This document shows positions 55,100 through 64,000 of a DNA stretch of 64,000 bases, piece after piece. This stretch comes from Adineta steineri (Eukaryota; Rotifera; Eurotatoria; Adinetida; Adinetidae). Numbering within the stretch: the stretch's first letter is position 1; every line of letters starts with the position of its first letter. A model generated the notes under the pieces. The model was not told the DNA's origin. It made no database searches and saw only the letters and a list, made by a program, of their open reading frames with translations. Both the position numbers and the translations under genes were made by a program. The stretch covers positions 1-64,000 of the forward strand of contig CAJNOI010000249.1 in assembly GCA_905250115.1 (NCBI GenBank). The letters run 5' to 3'.

Positions 55100-56364
55100 A
55101 TAAAATAATTAATATAATATCATCCTAAAAGTGAAAAAGACATAATAAAACAATCAGTTCAATTAATATGAAAATATATATTTGATCTCGAATGTGTTTG
55201 AACTTAAAGTCTAAAAATTATTTAAAAAATTCAATGGAAATTACTTTAACATAAACATTAAGCGCATTTATTTGACATATTAATTATTTGTTCAAAATAG
55301 CAGACATTTCTCAATTAAAACATGTTCTATATATATGTTATTCTTAATGAAGATTTTGTTTTTCTTATAAAATAATATTGTTGAGTACCAGTGATGCCAA
55401 CTGTCATAGCCAGAAAACCGGAATTCTAATATGAAAATTCCAGAAAGGTGTTTAGCAGTTAGTTTCTACCGACTAAAATAAATTTCTCAAAATCTTGTTC
55501 TCAATTATACCACTTATTATTTTAAAAAACACATGTTTTGTATGTATCAAAAGAAAATCGACAGCAAAATTCAAAACATAATAAACTAAATATATAAGAA
55601 CTATGAGCCACTGTCAAATATAAATTTTTTTATGAGTATTAACAAATAGATAAAATGTAATTCAATAAAACTCATCTCAAATCCGAAAAAACCAGAAGAG
55701 TTCGCAACATTGTTGAGTACTTATAATTATAATTAAAAGTATCTATGGGATGTTTCGAGAAAAAAAAGCAAATTTTTAGTGAATTCCTTATCATTTCTTG
55801 CATGAAAAACTTTCTTTCTTCTGATGCTTTACACGAGCGGAATAAGTCAATTTTAGACGCAGAACGATCCAATGAAATATCTCGTTGATCTCAAGATTTG
55901 TCCTCAAATAGTTCTTCTTTTTTTTACATCTTTATTTTTAATCTATCTGTAACCGACATTCAATTTTTTTCTTCTCTTCTATATAATCAAGTACTTTCTA
56001 TACAAGTCACACAGACATTTCCTATTACAAAAAAGAGACGTTTTCTTTTATCATTTATCATCCTCAAGTGATCAATCAAAATTACAGTAGATCAGTTTGA
56101 AGGTACGTAGATAATAAATATAATGTAAATAAAAACAACAGAAAGTCTTTTATTCTTCATGTATTCCATAATTAGTATGACTTGAATTCCGCAGAAAAAA
56201 ATCCGGAAAATTTTTGAAAAAAGATTCAACAGTTTATTTAACAAAGAAGCATGTACAAGAAAGAAGAGGAGTGATGTAGTGCACTTTTTACTAGCCACCA
56301 GTAAAGAAGTCCCATGAGATGTTCATCGCGATGGATCTCATCGCCGTCGAGTATTGAATTGGGC

Positions 56365-56416
56365 TGGAAGGTGTGGGTGTAAATAAAGCATTCACACAAC
56401 ACCCACACCCTCAAGA
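56365..56416. repeat. TGTGGG inverted-repeat element 18
   Basis: Left arm TGGAAGGTGTGGGTGTAAA, right arm ACAACACCCACACCCTCAAG, then ATGG. Very short spacer (about 15 bp). Confidence 0.88.
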
Positions 56417-56930
56417 TGGTTTCCGAATTTTTGTTTTCCGGATTCCAAGACATATCCTTGAATTCCTATATAGTATGCAAAGTATACAAACAATAGAAGA
56501 TATTTCTTATTTCATGATAATGGTTTCAAGAAAAAAATCTTTTAGAAATGCAGTTGTTTTCCCATCTTAAAAACATTGTCAAAAGCAGTAAATTATCAGA
56601 CATATCACCGACAATTTTCTTCGCATTTTTTGATTATATTAAATTATCATTCTTTTCGATTTCTAACTACGTACTCGTCTACTGTTGACAAGAATTTTAG
56701 TCTTATGATAACAAATGATATTAATGATTGAAGAGGAAACATATATACAAAGTAAAAAAATAATCTCTAATCATGACATTTCTACTGAATATGACTTTTC
56801 TCTACCATTATATTTAATTTCGAAAAGTGCATTGTTATTAAAATAGATCAAGCTTATTAAAATTATGAAATATGCTGTCGTGAAATAATATTTTGTTAAA
56901 CTTAGTCATCATCATTCATTTAGTGCAAAA

Positions 56931-57929
56931 ATGTCATCGTCATCGGATGCAAACATCATCACCTTGTTGAATAATACTACCAATCAACTCAATCGTTATT
57001 TGGCAATTTCTATTTTTCTTTTCGGAATTATTGGTAATGCTCTAAATACACTTGTTCTTTCACAACGGGCTCTCCGGTTAAATCCTTGCTCATGGCTATT
57101 TCTTGTCTCATCAATGGCTTATTCTATAAGTATTGTTTCTGGTCTTGTTCCTCGATTTTTATCTTCTTGGAATGCTGATCTGACAAATACAAATCCGCTT
57201 CTTTGCAAACTTCGTATTTTTATCTTTTTCAATTCACTAACTATTGCTTTTTGGCTTATTATGTTGGCTACTATCGATCGATGGCTTTCGTCAAGTATCA
57301 ATGCTAATCATCGACAAAAAAGTACGTTGAAGAATGCACAACATGGTATGATTTGCATTATGATTGTTTCAACTATGATTCAGATACAACAGCTCGTTTG
57401 TTTTGAAGCCAATCTTACCAATGCACCAATTAAATGTTATACAAAAACAGTAGCATGCAGCATCTTATCGGACATGACCTTTGCTTTGATTACTGTTTTG
57501 ATTCCATTGTTAGTTATGTTTATACTTGGTCTGATGATTATCTCGAATGTACGTCAAACACAAGCTCGTCTGCGACCAATGAATATGCCGATTGATAGTA
57601 ATGACGGTCAGCATACAACAACAGTCGTCTTTGGACGTCAAAAGAAAACAGATCGACAATTGTTAAAGATGCTTTTCGTCCAAATTCTTGTCATTCTTGC
57701 ATTAACTTTTCCACTTGCTTTATCGAAATTGTATACAACATTCACAAGAAACACATACAAATCACCATTACGAAATACTATTGAAAACTTTATCTTTAAT
57801 CTACTTCTTAATCTTGTGAACGCCGCTTCTGGAATGCCATTCTATATTTATACGCTGACTGGAGGAAGTATATTTCGAAAAGCTTTATTCGATCTTGTTA
57901 AATCATTACGTGAGAAGATGAGATGGTGA
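56931..57929 (+). CDS. rhodopsin-like G-protein-coupled receptor
   Basis: A 332-residue single-exon ORF with seven hydrophobic helices. TM1 has the Gly-Asn pair (FGIIGNALNTLVLSQ). TM3 ends in ATIDRWLSS, a DRW version of the DRY switch. A Cys at the start of TM3 (LLCKLR) can pair with one in ECL2 (PIKCYTKT). TM6 is QILVILALTFPLAL, and TM7 lacks a clear NPxxY but ends GMPFYIYTLTGGSIFRKAL, the usual helix-8 link. The N-terminus has Asn glycosylation sites (NNTTNQ). The family is large in bdelloids and loosely resembles neuropeptide/FMRFamide-type receptors. Ligand unknown. There is no signal peptide, as is usual for class A. Confidence 0.8.
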   Translation: MSSSSDANIITLLNNTTNQLNRYLAISIFLFGIIGNALNTLVLSQRALRLNPCSWLFLVSSMAYSISIVSGLVPRFLSSWNADLTNTNPLLCKLRIFIFFNSLTIAFWLIMLATIDRWLSSSINANHRQKSTLKNAQHGMICIMIVSTMIQIQQLVCFEANLTNAPIKCYTKTVACSILSDMTFALITVLIPLLVMFILGLMIISNVRQTQARLRPMNMPIDSNDGQHTTTVVFGRQKKTDRQLLKMLFVQILVILALTFPLALSKLYTTFTRNTYKSPLRNTIENFIFNLLLNLVNAASGMPFYIYTLTGGSIFRKALFDLVKSLREKMRW

Positions 57930-58434
57930 CACAGTTGCTTTCTTTAATTGAAATAAAAATAACTTTGACTCATCACAAAGATGCTATGTTTTGTCAATAA
58001 TCTACTAACATAGTATCACGATTCATAGTCTAATAGATAAACCATCGTGAGGGTGTGGGTGTGCGTTATCTTCTTAAGAGATCACATCCATACCCATCAA
58101 ACATTGTCGAAAGTGTTCTTGAATATATATGAATACTGGTGAACGAGACACTGATGTGGCTCAATAATTATGTTGATACAGATTAGAAGTGTACAAAACT
58201 AGTAAGACAAAGATGTTTATATTGATAAAACTACAGAAACAGTATAAATCAATTTAGAAAGTTAAAAAAAGTTGAAGCATCATTAATGAAAATGTGAAAT
58301 AATATTCTTTTTATTTTCTATGATACTGAATTTCTTTAGGGTAAATGAAATAAATATTACATAGATATATGATTTATTATAAAGAGAAAAAATAGGAATA
58401 TAAGAATTAATTAGTTTATTTATTTAATGAACAA
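57930..58434. other. intergenic stretch between convergent GPCR genes
   Basis: Contains one TGTGGG element. From about 58083 on it is duplicated at 62506 as part of the tandem GPCR duplication. No gene seen. Confidence 0.5.
58043..58100. repeat. TGTGGG inverted-repeat element 19
   Basis: Left arm CGTGAGGGTGTGGGTGTG, right arm CACATCCATACCCATCA. A decayed copy lies at the same place in the second GPCR flank (about 62459-62520, AAGGTGAGTGTAG and CACATGCGTACCCATCA). The element therefore predates that duplication. Confidence 0.75.
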
Positions 58435-59507
58435 TTACATATTTTCATCAGATTCCACTTGTGAATTGCATAGTTCAATATTGTTCTCAGGTTCAATTTG
58501 ATTATTTATGGAATAACACCAGTATTTCCATTGATGCCAACATTTTTTTACTAGAACAAGTTTTACTTGACGACGAAAACGTGATGAGAATATTATGAAA
58601 ATATAAAAGCTGATCTAAAATAAATCAAATTCTTCCGTATATAAATTAGAAAAGAAAATCTATTTACAATGTAATTGATAATGTAGATAGAAGTAAAAAT
58701 TGCTTGAATCAATCGACCAATTGCATATGCCATAGGCGTACTTCGTGATGTAGGAAAATTAATGACATAGATACGATAAGTAATATACGGTAATAACAAA
58801 CAAACGAAGGCTATTACACGCATAAGAACCATTGCTGTTATTTGTTTGTCTAGATTACGACGAACAATTGGTAATTGTCGTCGAACTATATGACGAACAT
58901 TACGATACGCTAAAATACTAAATGATGTAGCAATGGTAATAGGTAGAAGACCGGTTAAAACTGGATAAAAGAAATATGTTGAATACTGGACTGCCACATA
59001 ATTCGATATGATACATCCTAGTGTTGGTTGAATATCATAGGAAGAGCCAAGTGCACTGCTATGAATGATTGCAAAACAAATGAATATAAACGAAAGATGT
59101 CGACCTAGATTCAATGTGCACATTTGCCTTAAATTGTAACGATGATGTGTCGAAAAGAACTGATCAACAGCAGAAAAACATATCATGTAATAAGTAGTGA
59201 GCGCACATATTTGTCCCACTATATATCTTAATTTACACCAAGCACTAGAACCTCCTATCGTAACATCTCCATATATTGATGTTGAAACAGTTAAACTAAT
59301 ATTGAAGATTTGATAAATGAAGTTGGAGATTGATTCAATAGTTATATAAAAGACACATCGATTAGTTCGAAAATGTTTCAATTGAGTAAAAACAAGAAGA
59401 TTTAAAACATTACCAATAATTCCAAAACTAAATGTAATACAACCAGTATAGAGTGAATATTGTGTAGCAAGCTGAAGAATTCCATTAGATATTGATGATG
59501 TTGACAT
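58435..59507 (-). CDS. class A-like GPCR, tandem copy 1
   Basis: Exon 1 is 59507-58668 and exon 2 is 58614-58435. The intron is 53 bp, phase 0, GT-AG, giving 339 aa. Without splicing the ORF would lose TM7; with it TM7 reads INYI|ISFYIFIIFSSRFRRQ and runs into a basic helix 8. TM1 carries FGIIGNVLNLLVFTQL. After TM3 there is CFSAVDQFFSTHHRYN, with DQF in place of DRY. Cys in CKLRYI and in TLGCIISN are set for the ECL2 disulfide. The short polar N-terminus has no signal peptide. About 85% identical to the copy at 62913-63985. An orphan receptor of a bdelloid-expanded family. Confidence 0.8.
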
Positions 59508-60383
59508 GATACTTTATTTAAAATGAGATATAATTTATTATTTGTGTTTTTCTCCTTTTACTGGAAGATCTAAAATTTAATATAAAAAAAAAATTAATCT
59601 GTTCTTGCCGTTCATAGAAGATCATAACAGAAATTACTGTCACAATTGATAATAAAAATCTTTAATTACTAGTATGACAATGTTTTCTTCTTTAAAACAA
59701 AATATGTTATATCTGTTGAATAATATATTAATTTTGAATATAAAATATAAGATTTAAATTTAATGAAAGAATACTTGAATTTCTCATTAGAACTATTCGT
59801 AACTTGTATAAAAGAAAGAAGAGTGGTGTTTTTTGTCTGAACAACCTACGTAAATAATAAAAAGAGGATGCATGTTTATCTTTCAGGTCAAACAAATATC
59901 TCATTGAAATATTTAATTAACTCTTTGAAGACGAGTAACACTTTTATACGTCGTCGTTTCTGAATTTGTTGAAATCACAAGACGGGAACTATCTATTTAT
60001 TATTCTGTTTCATATTGCTATAAACTTCCAGAATGTATTATATACATATTTGTAATACATCTCAAACAGGAAATGAAGTTAATTAAAAATTAATAGTCAA
60101 TTATTTCTAAGGACTTCTTTTTTCTAATTATTTGTCAACAAAAAAACAAGCTCGTCGCCAAAGTATTAAATAATAATGCACTTATTGAACACGTGACACG
60201 TGTTCTAATTCATCTGCGGAATATATTGTCAGTAGTCTTTTAGGATATTAAATTTCATTTTGTCCTTAATAGTGTTGCCACCGTCTGCCCTTCGAAAAGC
60301 AGAAAGTACTTTTAAATATCAAACTATGGTTTAAGCCTTGTCATAATAAAATAATAAGAAGGTTTAGCATTATATTTTATATT
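59508..60383. other. AT-rich intergenic stretch
   Basis: No ORF or TGTGGG element. A near-perfect palindrome GAACACGTGACACGTGTTC lies at 60187-60205. Confidence 0.45.
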
Positions 60384-60635
60384 CTAGTGCACAAAATTAA
60401 ATATAGATAAATATATTTTCTCAACATTTTTTCTAAACGTATATTTTTCATCTGACCTAATGGCTTTCAATATATCTTGGTTCGATAGTATATATTTGTA
60501 CATATCAGCATATTTCAAAGTAGAATTCAAACGTATTTTTAATTCAGCTGATACTAATCCTGTTGTCATATAGTTCCGCTTGTCATTTACTAAATATTGC
60601 ATTTATGACGATATAGATTCAACATAAGCATTACT
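60384..60635 (-). pseudogene. hAT transposase C-terminal remnant
   Basis: The minus strand reads SNAYVESISS, a stop, MQYLVNDKRNYMTTGLVSAE, then LKIRLNS. This lines up with the hAT dimerisation region, recalled as SNAxVERxFSxMxxxxxDxRNRMxxELVxAEL. The Arg of VER is Ser here and a TAA interrupts. The frame runs on for about 45 more codons. No terminal inverted repeats or rest of the transposase were found. An old, dead fragment. Confidence 0.5.
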
Positions 60636-60801
60636 GCAAAATAATGAAAATAAAAAACATAAGAGTTTTTTAAAATTTGGTGATAAAGTAAGAGAAAGTA
60701 ATAACTATCAGACTTTGTGTTAAATGATTATTTTGACAAAATGATCGGTTGAAATATTGAGAGTTTTATTGAAAATATGAAAGACAAAAAAATCGAAAAA
60801 G

Positions 60802-60877
60802 CATCTTGAGGGTGTGGGTGTGAGTATGGAGACGGTATTCACCTAGCACCCACTCACACCCTCATCCGTCCTCAAGA
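60802..60877. repeat. TGTGGG inverted-repeat element 20
   Basis: Left arm ATCTTGAGGGTGTGGGTGTG, right arm AGCACCCACTCACACCCTC, centre GGAGACGGTATTCACC. One of the best preserved. A second CCTCAAG lies just outside. Confidence 0.9.
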
Positions 60878-61114
60878 ATTAATTATGAATTGTTTTTATT
60901 CTGTTAAAAAACTTGAATTAAATCCCATTTTAATAAGTATCTAATTTGTTGTGTTAAATATTAATAAATAATATAATCTTATTCAATTACAATAGTTTTA
61001 TTTATTAAAATACACTGGTTTTACGGGAAGGAATTATATGGTAAATAAAAAAAAAGTGAATTTCAAAATAATTCAGTTTATATTAGAATCTACTTGGATA
61101 GTTAGATTAGGAAC

Positions 61115-61210
61115 TAGGGTGTGGGTGTGGGTGTCGGTGTTGAAAGGGTAAAGTACCCACAGCTACCCACATTCGCCCACACTCACAATCTCACCCACAC
61201 CCACACCCTT
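61115..61210. repeat. TGTGGG inverted-repeat element 21
   Basis: Left arm AGGGTGTGGGTGTGGGTG, right arm ACCCACACCCACACCCTTTT, with extra C-rich units (TACCCACAGCTACCCAC, GCCCACACTCAC) in between. The longest C-rich side of the family. It ends AGGG/CCCTTT instead of TTGAGGG. Confidence 0.9.
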
Positions 61211-61344
61211 TTCTTTTCTTTCACTCCTTGTATATAAAGGTAAATCCTCTATTCGACTTACTTAGGACACTATGAATTTTAGTTAAATTACAGCATCATC
61301 TATGTTTTAGATACGCTTCATTCGAAATTCTCTTATTTAAATGT

Positions 61345-61503
61345 AAAGGACATTTTTCAAATCCGGACAAATTTTTAGAAGACATTTTTTTCAAGGACGT
61401 TTAGTTCGAGGACGTTTTCTAAAGGACAAAATTTAAAGAACATTTTTTGCGAGGACCAAAACTGGACGACATTTCGTCCAGGACATTTTCTAAAGGACAT
61501 TCC
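61345..61503 (+). repeat. degenerate AGGACATTTT repeat
   Basis: About ten imperfect copies of a 12-22 bp unit around GGACATTTTCTAAA (AAAGGACATTTTTC, GAAGACATTTTTTTC, GAGGACGTTTTCTAAAGG, CAGGACATTTTCTAAAGG). It is not coding: frames are interrupted. Function unknown. Confidence 0.7.
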
Positions 61504-62912
61504 TGACATGATTCGCATTTTCATACATAAATATCTTCTCCATCTTTATTGATAAAAGAAGAATTAAACATAATTATAATATATATATATTTTTATAAGA
61601 AACTAAATATAAACGATTATTTTAAAATCTACTTTTATTATTCAATTGAAGATACTCTAATAAAAATATTCTATAAAAAAAAACTAAATAATAAATTTAT
61701 TATTCGTTAATTATTTTAACAAATAAAACTTCTTCTTTTTTTTAATCTCAAATTCGAAGGTTTTTTTTTATATAATAAATCTAATATATTTCAATATGAA
61801 TGTTTCTTTTATCTATTTTAATCTTATCAAATTTATTAGTTTTCTACTAATATTATAATTGCTTTTAATAAATTATTTCACTTTCTATAATTACAGAAAG
61901 TAATAATAAGAATTCAATTATCTTATTTCAGCATTTATTCTATTCGGAACTATTTTATTGTATATTGAGTAGTTTTCATTATGAAGTCTTATTATTTTAT
62001 TTTGATATATTAATAAAATAATATTAGAGATTGATCATACATCTATACAAAAAAATATTCTTTTATTCATACAAATGTTTTACTTTTTTTGTTTAAAAGA
62101 TTAATAATCAGATATTTATAATAGATCATCTTTATTGAAATATTAAAAATTAATCAATGAAAATTCAGTTTTCGTATCAATTATTTATCTTTGATAAATA
62201 AACAAAATTAATTGATTTGATCATCAAATAAAATTTATATCATATGAAAAACAATAAGATTAATATTAAATATATTCATATTATTACATTCTCATTAAGA
62301 TACGAACAATTAAAATCTTTATATAACTTCTGTATCTTTTGAATTATTTCATTTTACTTTAGTATTCAATGAAAAGAAATAGTAATAAAATTCGTTTTTT
62401 ATTAATACTTTCAATCGCGAATGCTTTCTCATAGATGACATACAGAATAGAGTATAAAGGTGAGTGTAGTTGTGACTGTCAATAAGTATTATTTTCTTCA
62501 GAGACCACATGCGTACCCATCAAACATTGTCGAAAGTGTTCTTGAATATATATGAATATACAACAACACTTGAATATCACCAAAACAATTCATAGCAACT
62601 AGAAAAGATTCGAGATAATATTTCATAGATGAATACTGTTGAACGAGACACTTGTGCGCCGCTCAATAATTATATTGAAACAGATTAGAACAGTACAAAA
62701 TTAATGAAACTTCAGAAAAAGTATAAATCAATTAAGAAAATAAAAAGTTGAGGCTTCATTAATGAGAATGTGAGATAATATTCTTTTTATTTTCTCTATG
62801 ATCCTCACTTTCTTCAGGGTAAATGAGATGAATATTACATTTATATGCGATTTATTAGAAAGAGACAAAATAGAAATAGAGGAATTAATTAGTTTATTTA
62901 TTTAATGAACAG
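61504..62912. other. extremely AT-rich stretch and start of duplicated GPCR flank
   Basis: 61504-62450 is almost pure A/T with no gene. From about 62459 it is the copy of the 58.05-58.43 kb flank. Confidence 0.5.
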
Positions 62913-63985
62913 TTAAAGTTTTTCTTCAGATTCCATTTGTGAATTGGGTCTTTCAATATTGTTGTCAGATTCAATTCGATTATTTATGTAACAACACCAA
63001 TATTTCCACCGTTGCCAATATTTTCTTACTAGAACAAGTTTTACTTGACGACGAAAACGTGATGAGAATATTATGAAAATATAAAAGCTGATCTAAAATA
63101 AATCCAAATATTACAAATATGAATTAGAAAAGAGAATAATTTTACCATATAATTGATAATGTTGATAGAAATAAAAATTGCCTGAGTTAATCGACTAATT
63201 GCATATGCCATAGGCATACTTTGTGATGTAGGAAAATTAATGGTATAGATACGATAAGCATTAAAAGATAGTGTCAAACAAACGAAGGCTATCACACGCA
63301 TAAGAACCATTGCTGTTATTTGTTTGTCTAGTTTACGACGAACAATTGGTAATTGTCGTCGAACTATATGACGAACATTATGATAAGCTAAGATACTAAA
63401 TGATGAAGCAACCACAATAGGTAGGAGACCGATTAAAATTGGAAAAAAGAAATATGTTGAATACTGAACCGCTACATAATTCGATAGAACACATCCCAAT
63501 GTTGGTTGAATATTGTAAGAAGAGCCAAGTGCAATGCTATGAATGATCGCAAAACAAATGAATATAAACGCAAAATATCGACCTAGTTTCAATGTGCACA
63601 TTTGTCTTACATTGAAACGATGATTCGTTGAAAAGAACTGATCAACAGCAGAAAAACATACCATGGAATAAGTAGTGAGTGCACATATTTGTAACAATAT
63701 ATATCTTAATTTACACCACATTGAAGAACGTCCTGTTGCATCGTCTCCATATATAGATGTTAAAATAGTCAGAGTAATAGATAAAAACTGATAAACTAAG
63801 TTGGAGATTGATTCAATAGTTATATAAAAGACACATCGATTAGTTCGAAATTGTTTCAGTTGAGTAAAAACAAGAAGATTCAACACATTACCAATAATTC
63901 CAAAACTAAATGTAATATAACCAGTATAGAGTGAATATTGTGTAGCAAATTGAAGAATTCCATCAGATATTGATGATGTTGACAT
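62913..63985 (-). CDS. class A-like GPCR, tandem copy 2
   Basis: Exon 1 is 63985-63146 and exon 2 is 63092-62913. The intron is 53 bp and phase 0. Exon lengths match copy 1 exactly (840 and 180 bp), giving 339 aa. TM1 is FGIIGNVLNLLVFTQL, the post-TM3 segment CFSAVDQFFSTNHRFN, and TM7 INYM|ISFYIFIIFSSRFRRQ. It differs from copy 1 mainly in the loops around TM2-TM3 (GDDATGRSSMWCKLR), in TM6-TM7 (SFNAYRIYTINF) and in the C-terminal tail. Both starts and stops lie 4478 bp apart. Both copies look intact, so both may work, perhaps with different ligand preference in the extracellular loops. Confidence 0.8.
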
Positions 63986-64000
63986 GATACTTTATTTAAA

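Larger units (their letters stand above)
54587..56930. other. gene-free stretch with two TGTGGG elements
   Basis: The first 350 bp match the 3' flank of NHL gene B. The rest is AT-rich with only short frames of no recognised type. A short TATA-like region precedes the GPCR gene at 56931. Confidence 0.5.

Noticed and set aside
18408-61210. CRISPR array made of the regularly scattered repeats
   Set aside because: Elements are inverted pairs kilobases apart, not direct repeats with uniform spacers, and the genome is eukaryotic.

Overview
The window looks like nuclear DNA of a bdelloid rotifer (an Adineta- or Rotaria-like genome). I infer this from AT-rich sequence, introns that are often 50-110 bp, intron-bearing genes on both strands, and gene families known to be expanded in bdelloids: LDLa/EGF 7TM receptors, F-box proteins, NHL and bacterial-type kelch propellers, and small rhodopsin-like GPCRs. 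There are also many short tracts of TGTGGG/CCCACA, the unit I recall as the Adineta vaga telomere repeat. No rRNA, tRNA or CRISPR was seen.

Layout: a long single-exon LDLa/EGF/7TM receptor (0.4-5.2 kb, +); a one-sided CCCACA tract (5.8 kb); a seven-exon RRM-RRM-kinase gene (6.1-10.7 kb, -); a decayed QTRT1-like pseudogene (12.2-12.7 kb, -); a three-exon secreted Cys-head plus kelch-propeller gene (15.0-18.1 kb, +); a GGAATTCC-rich repeat that supplies the end of an F-box gene (18.8-20.6 kb); a gene with a fungal-like N-terminal domain and leucine-rich repeats, cut by one in-frame stop (21.0-23.7 kb, -); an F-box pair, one frameshifted and one truncated (25.9-28.2 kb, -); a tiny Cys/Gly-rich protein (30.0 kb, +).

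From 32.3 to 54.6 kb there is a family of mosaic extracellular proteins. Two are membrane-anchored NHL propellers with different cytoplasmic heads (32.3-35.5 and 36.7-39.5 kb). Three share one signal-peptide/Cys head, but two carry a jelly-roll-like domain (42.4-44.6, 47.7-50.3 kb) and the third carries the NHL propeller (52.5-54.6 kb). The modules are joined by Ser/Thr-rich stalk exons bounded by phase-1 introns. A metallo-beta-lactamase-fold gene (40.6-41.6 kb), a HAD hydrolase (45.3-46.1 kb) and an NHL pseudogene (51.0-51.9 kb) lie among them on the minus strand. The window ends with a rhodopsin-like GPCR (56.9 kb, +), a tandem pair of another GPCR (58.4 and 62.9 kb, -) and a hAT remnant (60.4 kb, -).

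The main unexplained structure is a family of about 21 short inverted-repeat elements between 18.4 and 61.2 kb. Each has a G-rich left arm (TTGAGGGTGTGGGTG-like) and a C-rich right arm (CACCCACACCCTCAAG-like): two telomere-like arms facing each other. Several lie exactly where sequence shared with one paralogue changes to sequence shared with another, and one ends a truncated F-box gene. They may be foldback/MITE elements with telomere-like ends or scars of healed and rejoined breaks; either way they track the reshuffling of this gene family. All gene models are read by eye from splice sites and frame, without alignment or transcripts.
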